NCBI GenBank assembly: GCA_002478575.1
Contig: DLOX01000004.1
Coordinates: 11,523 to 19,717, forward strand
From: Sphingomonadales bacterium UBA7473
Lineage (GTDB): Bacteria; Pseudomonadota; Alphaproteobacteria; Sphingomonadales; Sphingomonadaceae
DNA length: 8,195 nucleotides
Direction: 5' to 3'
The notes under the pieces were generated by a model. That model ran no database searches. It saw only the letters and a list, made by a program, of their open reading frames with translations, and had not been told where the DNA came from. The translations under genes and the position numbers were made by a program. Each line of letters opens with the position of its first letter. The stretch's first letter is position 1. This document shows, in pieces, positions 1 to 6,637 of the stretch.

Positions 1-26
1 GCCTTAAACCACTCGGCCATCTCTCC
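1..26 (-). tRNA. tRNA-Ser (probable), 5' part only, cut by the window edge
   Basis: Read on the minus strand, these bases form the 5' end of a tRNA. Positions 26-20 give the acceptor strand GGAGAGA, position 19 is U8, and positions 17-1 give a D arm with a GCC/GGC three-pair stem around a GAGTGGTTTAA loop. This D arm and the GGAGAGA acceptor are typical of bacterial class II tRNAs, and tRNA-Ser fits best. tRNA-Leu normally starts with GCG or GCC. The anticodon, variable arm and 3' half lie outside the window, so the isoacceptor cannot be read and Ser versus Tyr rests on the D-arm pattern alone. Confidence 0.85.
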
Positions 27-37
27 GTGTGCAGCGC

Positions 38-66
38 CTTTAGGCGGCAAGCGGCCTTTTGTGCAA
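38..66 (-). promoter_or_regulatory. Probable sigma-70-type promoter of the tRNA gene
   Basis: On the minus strand there is a -35-like TTGCAC (plus-strand 61-66), exactly 17 bp of spacer (44-60), and a -10-like CTAAAG (38-43). The tRNA 5' end at position 26 lies 11 bp beyond the -10 edge, which would give a leader of only a few nucleotides, as is common for stable RNA genes. The -35 is a good match. The -10 is weak against TATAAT but sits at the right spacing. This is an inference from spacing and partial consensus. Confidence 0.4.
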
Positions 67-120
67 GGGGTGGGATGAATAGAGATTCCTTTATCTGTCC
101 CGGTGTGGCATTCAACACAC

Positions 121-1176
121 ATGAAAATGCGTTTTGCGCCACTTGGTGCCAGTCTTTCCCTTATCGTGGCGGCCATGGTGTTGCCGGGTTCCTCTTCGCT
201 GAATGGCTCTGCAAAAGCCCAAGTTCAGGAAGATTTTCAATCCTATCTAAAAAGGCTAGGCGACCAAGCTGTCCAGCAAGGCGTCAGTCAACGCACTGTC
301 GAGACGATATTGCCGACGCTCAATTATAATCAACGCGTCGTGAATTTGGATCGTGCTCAACCCGGCGGCCCCGTAAATTCGCCCATTCCGAATTTTGCGC
401 CATACAAAGCTCGTCATGTCGATGCCGCGCGTATTGGTGAGGGCCGCGTCAAATATCAGGAACTGCGACGCCTCTTGTCCAAAGTTGAGCAGGAAACGGG
501 CGTGCCCGAGTCCATCATGGTCGCCATCTGGGGCCATGAAACCAATTATGGAAAAGTGCGGGGCAATTTTGATTTGCCCGAATCGTTGGCCACGCTTGCC
601 TATGAGGGGCGGAGGCGGGAGCTTTTTTCGACCGAATTTATCGCCACACTGAAAATGATCGATCGCGGTTATTCTCGCGAACGGATCAAGGGCAGTTGGG
701 CAGGGGCCACAGGCCATCCTCAATTCCTCCCCAGCGTCTATCTTAAAGTTGCCCGCGATGGCGATGGCGATGGCCGTGCAGATATTTGGGGCAGCGAAGC
801 GGACGCGCTTGCCTCCATCGCAAATTATTTCGTCCGTGCAGGCTGGAGGCCCGGGCAAAGCTGGGGAATGGCAGTCTCCGTGCCTGCTGGGCTTGACCGT
901 GCTGCGATCGTCAATCGCACAAAATCCCCCCGCTGCCCGCGCGTCCATGATCGGCACAGCCAGTGGAAAAGCGTTGCCGAATGGAAGGCTTTGGGCATTC
1001 GCCCTGAAGGCAGCGATCGGTTGCGCAACTCAGATATGGCAACGCTGCTCGAACCCGATGGACCAGGGTCAACGGCTTATTTACTAACAGGCAATTATAG
1101 AGTGATATTGGACTATAACTGTTCCAATTTTTATGCACTGTCTGTGGGGTTATTAGCTGATGCGGTGGAACGATAA
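121..1176 (+). CDS. Lytic murein transglycosylase, MltB family (MltB_2-like)
   Basis: This is a periplasmic enzyme expected to cleave the MurNAc-GlcNAc bond of peptidoglycan and leave 1,6-anhydroMurNAc ends. Numbering from the ATG at 121, residues 1-34 form a signal peptide with a basic start, a hydrophobic core and a likely cleavage after AKA. The catalytic glutamate is expected at E140 in WGHETNYG. It is followed by the family blocks GNFDLPESLATLAYEGRRRE and GSWAGATGHPQFLP. An EF-hand-like DGDGDGRADIW loop begins at residue 213, matching the calcium site known in E. coli Slt35/MltB. The C terminus ends soon after the YNCSNFYALSVGLLAD block, with no peptidoglycan-binding domain. There is no lipobox, so it should be soluble. 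A GTG at 103 (six residues longer) and an ATG at 127 are alternative starts. None has a clear Shine-Dalgarno; 121 gives the cleanest signal peptide. The gene end overlaps the next gene by 17 bp. Confidence 0.93.
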   Translation: MKMRFAPLGASLSLIVAAMVLPGSSSLNGSAKAQVQEDFQSYLKRLGDQAVQQGVSQRTVETILPTLNYNQRVVNLDRAQPGGPVNSPIPNFAPYKARHVDAARIGEGRVKYQELRRLLSKVEQETGVPESIMVAIWGHETNYGKVRGNFDLPESLATLAYEGRRRELFSTEFIATLKMIDRGYSRERIKGSWAGATGHPQFLPSVYLKVARDGDGDGRADIWGSEADALASIANYFVRAGWRPGQSWGMAVSVPAGLDRAAIVNRTKSPRCPRVHDRHSQWKSVAEWKALGIRPEGSDRLRNSDMATLLEPDGPGSTAYLLTGNYRVILDYNCSNFYALSVGLLADAVER

Positions 1177-2242
1177 ACGAGTATTGGGCGCAGCCGCTTT
1201 GGCAACGGCCTTGGCGGGCCTTGGTGCAAATTCCAGCGTGGCCGCAAAATCAAAGGCTGAAAAGCGGGCTGAACGTTCGCCGACATATGATCCAAGCCTT
1301 GCGCAGCCCGAAACGCCCATTCTTGGCGAGCCTTACACAATCGCGGGCCAAAAGTTTGAGCCAAAGGACGATAATACCTTTGACGAGGTGGGTTATTCGA
1401 TCACGATGATGCCCGACATGTCGAGCGGTTCAACGATGGCAGGCGAGCCGTACAACCCATCGGCCATCACGATTTCGCACCGCATATTGCCAGTTCCAAG
1501 CTATGTGGAGCTGACCAATCTAGAAACGGGCAAGACCATCATTGCGCGAGTTAATGATCGTGGCCCGATGTTGAAGGATCGGGTCGCTGCTCTTTCGCCC
1601 GCGGCCGCTCAGCTTTTGGGCATTGAAGGGGCTGCGCCGATCCGCGTGCGCCGCTTGAACCCTCCCATGGCTGAGAAAATAGCCCTTCGCAGCGGACGCG
1701 CTGCGCCGGAGCGTTTGGATACGCCACCTGCACTTCTCAGCGCATTGAAGCGTCGCTTGATGGAAAGCGGTACGCCAAAGCCGAAAGATGTTGTCATGAC
1801 TGCTCCGGCGCCGCGTGCGCCCAACCCTCTGGAGGCGAAGCCTCAGGTTGCAAAGGGACCTACGCCGAAGCCTGCTGCGAAGCCCGCACCCAAGGCAGCG
1901 GCACCACGCGCAGGAGCCACTTTTGATCCCAGTCGACCAACTGCCCCTTCACCCGCGCCATCAAGCGATGATCGCTTTGTCGTTGAAGGCGAGGGCGCCG
2001 CACCTGCACGGCCTGCGCGCCCAGCCCAAGCGCCGGTCAGCGGAGCCTATTTCGTTCAGATTGCGGCCTTCGGAGATCAGTCACGCGCCAATGCGTTGGC
2101 AAAACGCGCCAATGCTCAGGTCCAATCGGCAGGCTCTATCCACCGCGTTCGGGTTGGCCCGTTCGAGAATGACGCTGAGGCTCGCGCTGCCCTTTCCGAT
2201 CTGAAACGCAACGGTTATCCAGACGCACGTATCACTCGCTGA
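1160..2242 (+). CDS. rlpA: RlpA-like septal ring protein with C-terminal SPOR domain
   Basis: RlpA proteins are periplasmic, bind denuded glycan at the division septum through SPOR, and in some species act as lytic transglycosylases. Residues 1-29 look like a signal peptide (R2, K6, R7, a hydrophobic run, VAA before the likely cut). No cysteine is present, so it is not a lipoprotein as RlpA is in E. coli. The double-psi beta-barrel spans about 77-167 and includes TMAGEPYNPSAITISHR and ARVNDRGP. E96 and D133 lie 37 residues apart, the same spacing as the catalytic E120/D157 that I recall for Pseudomonas RlpA. The usual ASWYG entry motif is replaced by GYSITM, and the usual DLSRAA by ALSPAA. 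A Pro/Ala/Lys-rich linker spans about 205-295, followed by SPOR at 296-360 (AYFVQIAAFGDQ to the end). The start overlaps the upstream gene by 17 bp, and a weak GGGG lies 10 nt before the ATG. The fold is secure; catalytic activity is not. Confidence 0.9.
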   Translation: MRWNDKRVLGAAALATALAGLGANSSVAAKSKAEKRAERSPTYDPSLAQPETPILGEPYTIAGQKFEPKDDNTFDEVGYSITMMPDMSSGSTMAGEPYNPSAITISHRILPVPSYVELTNLETGKTIIARVNDRGPMLKDRVAALSPAAAQLLGIEGAAPIRVRRLNPPMAEKIALRSGRAAPERLDTPPALLSALKRRLMESGTPKPKDVVMTAPAPRAPNPLEAKPQVAKGPTPKPAAKPAPKAAAPRAGATFDPSRPTAPSPAPSSDDRFVVEGEGAAPARPARPAQAPVSGAYFVQIAAFGDQSRANALAKRANAQVQSAGSIHRVRVGPFENDAEARAALSDLKRNGYPDARITR

Positions 2243-2250
2243 TTCGCGTT

Positions 2251-2254
2251 AGGA
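2251..2254 (+). promoter_or_regulatory. Ribosome binding site of the D,D-carboxypeptidase gene
   Basis: AGGA stands 7 nt before the ATG at 2262. It is the clearest Shine-Dalgarno in the window and lies in the 19-bp gap after the rlpA stop codon. It supports this start and independent ribosome loading for the carboxypeptidase gene. Confidence 0.6.
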
Positions 2255-2261
2255 TTGCTCA

Positions 2262-3419
2262 ATGAAGATTAAATTGCTGGCGGGGGCTCTTGTGGCCGCT
2301 GCCATGCCGGTAACCGCTGCTGCTCCGCCTTTCGAGACGAGTGCGCCTGTGGCCTATATGGTCGATCTGTCTTCAGGGGCTGAGCTTTACGCCAAAGATG
2401 CGGATCGGCGCATCCCGCCTGCTTCCATGGCGAAGATGATGACGACCTATCTGGCCTTTAAGCTGGTCAATGATGGCAAATTCAAGCTGACCGACGAATT
2501 CACTGTGCGCCCAGAGACGTGGGAAAAATGGCATGGTGAAGCTGCAGGTTCGACCATGTTCCTTTCACCCAATGAGAAGATCAGCGTCGAAAACCTGCTC
2601 CACGGCATTGTGACCCTATCGGGCAATGACGCGAGCATTGTGCTTGCTGAGGGCATGTTCGGCACAGAGGCAGCGTTTGTGGCGCAAATGAATGCGACAG
2701 CCAAGGAATTGGGCCTTACCAATACTAACTATGGCACGGCCAATGGCTGGCCAGATGGCGGTGTGACGTTCACGACCGCGCGCGACTTAGCGAAGCTCGC
2801 AAAAGCGACCTATTATGACTATCCCAAGCTCTATAAGAGCTTTTACGGCCTCACCGAGTTCACTTGGGGCAAAGACGCGAGTGGCAAGCCGATCACACAG
2901 CCCAATCGCAATCCCCTGCTGGGTAAGATCGCAGGCGCGGATGGCATAAAGACGGGGCATACCGATGAAGCGGGCTATGGCTTCACAGGGTCGGCCGAAC
3001 AAAATGGCCGCCGGCTCGTGATGGTTGTGTCTGGCATTGATAGTTTCAACAATCGCATTACCGAGTCCGTCAAATTGATGGATTGGGGCTTTAAAGCCTG
3101 GTCGACCAAGCCCGTTGTTGGCGCCGGCAAGCTGGTTGGCGAAGCCGAGGTCCAAAATGGCGGATCGGCTGAGGTAGGGCTCGTCACGCCGCGTGCCGTT
3201 GCTTTGACGCTGCCTACGGGAGCGAACGCCGATATGGTGGTCAGCATCAGCTATACAGGGCCAGTGAAAGCGCCAATCAAGAAAGGTCAGCATATTGCTG
3301 ATCTTATTGTAAAAACCAAAGATGGATTGGTTCAATCTACGCCGTTGGTCGCCGCAGAAGCGGTGGATGAAGCTGGATTTTTTGGTCGCGCTTGGGCCGG
3401 CCTCATGTCATTCTTTTGA
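2262..3419 (+). CDS. D-alanyl-D-alanine carboxypeptidase (peptidase S11, PBP5/6 type)
   Basis: This enzyme removes the terminal D-Ala from peptidoglycan stem pentapeptides in the periplasm, which limits crosslinking. It is a low-molecular-weight penicillin-binding protein. A signal peptide covers about 1-20 (MKIKLLAGAL..., cut near TAA/AP). The three active-site motifs are all present: SxxK as SMAK with nucleophile S55 and K58, SGN at 120-122, and KTG at 230-232. The C-terminal PBP5-type beta domain covers about 275-365. The last residues (GFFGRAWAGLMSFF) form a likely amphipathic helix that anchors the protein to the outer face of the inner membrane. At 385 residues it has the normal family length. 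It follows rlpA by 19 bp with a good ribosome binding site, and tmk starts 10 bp after its stop. The exact paralogue (dacA, dacC or dacD type) cannot be told from sequence alone, so no symbol is given. Confidence 0.95.
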   Translation: MKIKLLAGALVAAAMPVTAAAPPFETSAPVAYMVDLSSGAELYAKDADRRIPPASMAKMMTTYLAFKLVNDGKFKLTDEFTVRPETWEKWHGEAAGSTMFLSPNEKISVENLLHGIVTLSGNDASIVLAEGMFGTEAAFVAQMNATAKELGLTNTNYGTANGWPDGGVTFTTARDLAKLAKATYYDYPKLYKSFYGLTEFTWGKDASGKPITQPNRNPLLGKIAGADGIKTGHTDEAGYGFTGSAEQNGRRLVMVVSGIDSFNNRITESVKLMDWGFKAWSTKPVVGAGKLVGEAEVQNGGSAEVGLVTPRAVALTLPTGANADMVVSISYTGPVKAPIKKGQHIADLIVKTKDGLVQSTPLVAAEAVDEAGFFGRAWAGLMSFF

Positions 3420-3429
3420 GTGTGCCTAA

Positions 3430-4056
3430 TTGAGCGTGGCAGGAAAGTTCATCACTCTTGAAGGCGGCGAAGGCGTCGGCAAATCCACGCAACTGGCGCG
3501 ATTGGCCGAAGCATTGCGGGCGAGGGGGCTTTCCGTCGTCACGACGCGAGAGCCCGGCGGCACCAAAGGCGCAGAGGATATCCGCGCACTGCTGATGACG
3601 GGAAGCGATGATCGCTGGAATGCGCGGACCGAAGCGCTGCTCTTTGCGGCTGCCCGGGCAGATCATGTTGCGAAACTGATCAGACCGGCGCTCGATCGCG
3701 GAGAGTGGGTTCTTTGTGATCGGTTCGTGGATTCTACCCGTGCCTATCAAGGCGGGGCAGGCGGGGTCAGCGATAATGACGTCATGGCGTTGCACGCGGT
3801 TGGAAGCAGCGGATTGCTGCCGGATCGCACTTTTCTGTTAGAGATCCCCGTCGAAGAAGGCACCAAACGAGCGGAAGCCCGCGATGGCGCGGCAGATCGT
3901 ATGGGCGGGAAGGGCAGCGACTATTATGAACGGGTGGCAGCTAAATTCAGTGTCTTGGCGGCGGCAGAACCTGAACGATTTTCCGTCATCAACGCGATGG
4001 GCGCTCCTGAGGACGTCACTGATCGCTTAGTCGCCGCCTTGGCTGACATGTTGTGA
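3430..4056 (+). CDS. tmk: Thymidylate kinase
   Basis: This is a cytoplasmic kinase that phosphorylates dTMP to dTDP with ATP, an essential step of dTTP supply. The P-loop is GGEGVGKST at residues 12-20. The dTMP-binding TREPGGT is at 39-45, and CDRFVDSTRAYQGG (96-109) holds the DR(F/Y) motif. The LID region at about 147-170 contains several arginines (R151, R157). A P-loop without arginine together with a basic LID matches the E. coli type of the enzyme. The length of 208 residues is normal. The start taken is TTG at 3430, with GAGTG 7 nt upstream. An in-frame GTG at 3436 is a near-equal alternative and would drop two residues. The stop overlaps the holB start as GTGA, which indicates translational coupling. 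Confidence 0.95.
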   Translation: MSVAGKFITLEGGEGVGKSTQLARLAEALRARGLSVVTTREPGGTKGAEDIRALLMTGSDDRWNARTEALLFAAARADHVAKLIRPALDRGEWVLCDRFVDSTRAYQGGAGGVSDNDVMALHAVGSSGLLPDRTFLLEIPVEEGTKRAEARDGAADRMGGKGSDYYERVAAKFSVLAAAEPERFSVINAMGAPEDVTDRLVAALADML

Positions 4057-5084
4057 CCTCGATCATTGGGCATGACGCCGCGGTCGATGCCTTCTTGGCC
4101 GCTATGCGTGGGCCAAGGCCGCCTCATGCTTGGCTGTTCACGGGAGATCAAGGACTAGGGAAAGCGTCGCTTGCCAAGCGGCTTGCGGCGCGATTGCTGG
4201 CAGAGGCAGCGGACCAAGCATTTCCGCGAACCGCCCGCCCGATCGAAGAGGATCATCCAACGGCAAGGCTGATCGCCGCGCGGAGCCACCCGGACTACCA
4301 TCTCATTGAGAGGGAAATATGGGAAAAGAGCCAGCCCCCTCGCTTGGTTCCCTATGATCTGCGCAAGGATGATGACAAGCCATCTCGCTCCATCCGCGTC
4401 ATTCAGATCCGCTGGTTGCAGCAGAAATTGGCCCTTGCGCCTTCATTGTCTGGACGGCGCGTCGTTCTGATCGATGCGGCGGATGAGTTTGAGGTGGAAA
4501 CGGCCAACGCGCTGCTCAAATCCTTGGAAGAACCGGCGCAGGGGACAATCTTCATCCTGATCAGCCATTCCCCGGGGCGGCTCTTGCCAACGATTCGATC
4601 AAGGTGCCGAGTTCTTCGGTTTTCGGCGCTTTCTGACGCAGAAATGCGCAGCGCTATCCGGACCGGCCTTCAAGATGCTGACGAAGCCGAGCTTTCCGCG
4701 CTGATTCAATTGGGGCAGGGCTCCCCTGGGCGTGCCATTAAGCTGTCTGGCGTTGATGCAGCTGGGATGCTCAGCGCCCTTCAATCCGCCATGGAAAGTG
4801 GCGACAAGGATAATCGCGGACGCTTGGCCTTGGCCGCAAGCATGACCGCCAAGGCTTCGCAGCCTCGTTTTGAGGCCTTTCTGGGGCTGGTCCCGGCCTT
4901 TCTGGCGGCGGAAGCCAAGAAGACCGAGGGAATGCGCCTAGCGGCTGTCTTGAAGGCCTGGGAAGCCTGCCGTGACCTTGCTTCTCACGCCATTCCGGGG
5001 TCTCTGGATCCGCAATCGGTAACGCTGACGCTCGCCGGGCATGTGGCAGCGCTTGCTCCGTCACAAAGAGGCGCTAAAGCCTGA
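4053..5084 (+). CDS. holB: DNA polymerase III subunit delta-prime (clamp loader)
   Basis: Delta-prime is the stator subunit of the clamp loader that opens the beta sliding clamp at primer ends. The AAA+ fold shows IIGHDAA (4-10), HAWLFTGDQGLGKAS (25-39), HPDYHLI (79-85), VVLIDAADE (137-145), ANALLKSLEEP (151-161) and the sensor/SRC region at 168-190 with S183-R-C185. The Walker A motif reads GDQGLGKA, so the Ser/Thr after the lysine is alanine. The DEAD-box position is DAAD. Both fit a delta-prime that does not hydrolyse ATP. The cysteines of the E. coli zinc module are absent from the region between about 50 and 80. SRC is kept, as expected for a subunit that supplies the arginine finger to a neighbour. 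The start is a GTG sharing four bases with the tmk stop. tmk-holB adjacency is widespread and supports the call. Confidence 0.93.
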   Translation: MTSIIGHDAAVDAFLAAMRGPRPPHAWLFTGDQGLGKASLAKRLAARLLAEAADQAFPRTARPIEEDHPTARLIAARSHPDYHLIEREIWEKSQPPRLVPYDLRKDDDKPSRSIRVIQIRWLQQKLALAPSLSGRRVVLIDAADEFEVETANALLKSLEEPAQGTIFILISHSPGRLLPTIRSRCRVLRFSALSDAEMRSAIRTGLQDADEAELSALIQLGQGSPGRAIKLSGVDAAGMLSALQSAMESGDKDNRGRLALAASMTAKASQPRFEAFLGLVPAFLAAEAKKTEGMRLAAVLKAWEACRDLASHAIPGSLDPQSVTLTLAGHVAALAPSQRGAKA

Positions 5085-5088
5085 CGAC

Positions 5089-6633
5089 ATGTCGTCAGAG
5101 CCTTTTTACATCACCACCGCCATTTCTTATCCCAATGGACGTCCCCATATCGGCCATGCCTATGAGGCCGTCGCCGCCGACGCCATTGCTCGGTTTCAAA
5201 GGTTGAATGGGCGCGACGTCTGTTTTTTGACTGGCACCGACGAACATGGCCTGAAGATGGTCCAAACCGCGCGCGGGCAGGGCCGAGAGACGATGGACCT
5301 CGCCACTGAAATGTCCGGATATTTCAGAGAGATGTATGAGAGATTGGATATCTCAATTGATCATTTCAAGCGGACCACCGCGCCTGAACATCATCGAGCC
5401 AGTCAAGCGCTTTGGCAGCGATTGGAAGCCAATGGCGATCTCTATCTTGATCGCTATGAAGGCTGGTACTCGGTCCGCGACGAAGCTTTCTACGATGAAA
5501 GTGAGCTGACCGAAGGGGAAGGGGGCGTCAAACTCTCTCCCCAAAGCACGCCGGTTGAATGGACGACTGAAGAGACATGGTTCTTTCGGCTTTCAAACTA
5601 TCAGGATGCGCTGCTCAAGCTTTATGCTGACCAACCGGACTTCATCCAACCCGATAGCCGCCGCAATGAAACGGTGCGCTTTGTGGAAGGTGGCCTGAAA
5701 GATCTGTCGGTTTCGCGCACCAGCTTTGATTGGGGTGTGAAGGTTCCGGGCAGCGACAATCATGTCATGTATGTCTGGCTCGATGCGCTGACGACCTATA
5801 TTTCGGGGATTGGATTTCCCGATGAGACGGAGGAATGGCGGAAGTTCTGGCCCGCGAGCTTGCATCTCATTGGCAAGGATATTGTTCGCTTCCACACTGT
5901 CTATTGGCCTGCCTTCCTGATGTCTGCGGGTTTGCCGCTGCCTGCCAAAGTCTTCGGCCATGGGTTTTTGCTCGCCCGGGGCGGGGAGAAAATGTCGAAA
6001 TCGCTGGGCAATGTTGTTGATCCCATGGATTTGGCTGAGCAATTTGGGGTCGATCAGCTCCGCTATTTCTTCTTGCGCGAAGTGAGCTTTGGTCAGGATG
6101 GCAGCTATTCTCCGGAAGCGATTGTAACGCGCTGCAATGCGGAATTGGCCAATAGTTTTGGCAATCTGGCGCAGCGGGTATTGAGCTTCATCGCGAAGAA
6201 TTGCGACGGCACTGTTGATGCCAAGTCATTGGACGCCGTCGATCTTGAGCTCATCAGCGCCGTCGAAGCCCATATTGGCCGCATGACGTCAGATTTTGAC
6301 GCGCTGAACCTGCAAGGCGCTTTGACCGAATGGATGAATGCCGTCTTCGCTTGCAACAAATATGTCGACGAACAAGCCCCTTGGGCGCTTCGCAAAACTG
6401 ATCCGGATCGGATGGTACAGGTGCTTGCGACCTTGTGCGAGGCCATTCGTCAGCTCGCGATTGTGATCCAGCCTGCGGTGCCCACGGGGGCAGCCAAAGT
6501 GTTGGACGCGCTTGGGATAGGGGAAGCGGAGCGCAGTTTTTCCAACCTAACGGTTAAGCCACAGGACTGGACCATTTCCAAGCCTGAGCCAGCCTTCCCG
6601 CGCCTAGAACTCCCTGCAGAAATGGCGGAATGA
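5089..6633 (+). CDS. metG: Methionyl-tRNA synthetase, short zinc-free form
   Basis: This class Ia synthetase charges tRNA-Met and initiator tRNA in the cytoplasm. Numbered from the ATG at 5089, HIGH is at 20-23 and KMSKS at 301-305. FLTGTDEHG and the anticodon-binding helical region (NSFGNLAQRVL, EQAPWALRK) are clear. In the connective insert, where many MetRS carry four zinc-binding cysteines, the sequence is GWYSVRDEAFYDESEL and SPQSTPVEWTTEETWFF with no cysteine, so the knuckle should not bind zinc. At about 515 residues it lacks the C-terminal tRNA-binding (Trbp111-like) domain found in the E. coli enzyme. An ATG at 5041 would extend it by 16 residues inside holB, but the family normally begins a few residues before FYITTAISYPNGRPHIGH, so 5089 is preferred. 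It starts 4 bp after the holB stop with no convincing Shine-Dalgarno, which suggests coupling. Confidence 0.96.
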   Translation: MSSEPFYITTAISYPNGRPHIGHAYEAVAADAIARFQRLNGRDVCFLTGTDEHGLKMVQTARGQGRETMDLATEMSGYFREMYERLDISIDHFKRTTAPEHHRASQALWQRLEANGDLYLDRYEGWYSVRDEAFYDESELTEGEGGVKLSPQSTPVEWTTEETWFFRLSNYQDALLKLYADQPDFIQPDSRRNETVRFVEGGLKDLSVSRTSFDWGVKVPGSDNHVMYVWLDALTTYISGIGFPDETEEWRKFWPASLHLIGKDIVRFHTVYWPAFLMSAGLPLPAKVFGHGFLLARGGEKMSKSLGNVVDPMDLAEQFGVDQLRYFFLREVSFGQDGSYSPEAIVTRCNAELANSFGNLAQRVLSFIAKNCDGTVDAKSLDAVDLELISAVEAHIGRMTSDFDALNLQGALTEWMNAVFACNKYVDEQAPWALRKTDPDRMVQVLATLCEAIRQLAIVIQPAVPTGAAKVLDALGIGEAERSFSNLTVKPQDWTISKPEPAFPRLELPAEMAE

Positions 6634-6637
6634 CGTC

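Noticed and set aside
35..46. CGCC-TTTA-GGCG hairpin upstream of the tRNA as a terminator or attenuator
   Set aside because: It has only 4-bp arms and coincides with the proposed -10 of the tRNA promoter, so it is most likely incidental.
256..957. Open minus-strand frame of 233 codons inside the transglycosylase gene
   Set aside because: It lies fully opposite a well-supported gene, shows no recognisable domain and has composition typical of an antisense shadow in GC-rich DNA.
1830..2030. Possible tandem DNA repeat in the linker of the RlpA-like gene
   Set aside because: The protein is Pro/Ala/Lys-rich, but the codons vary and no exact repeat unit is seen at the DNA level.
1815..2204. Plus-strand frame of 129 codons, Arg/Leu/Pro/His-rich, inside the rlpA linker and SPOR domain
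   Set aside because: Its composition is the frame-shifted reading of the Pro/Ala-rich linker, while the SPOR domain is intact in the other frame.
2787..3335. Open minus-strand frame of 182 codons inside the carboxypeptidase gene
   Set aside because: It is antisense to conserved KTG-region coding sequence, with no motif and no upstream signal. It is a shadow.
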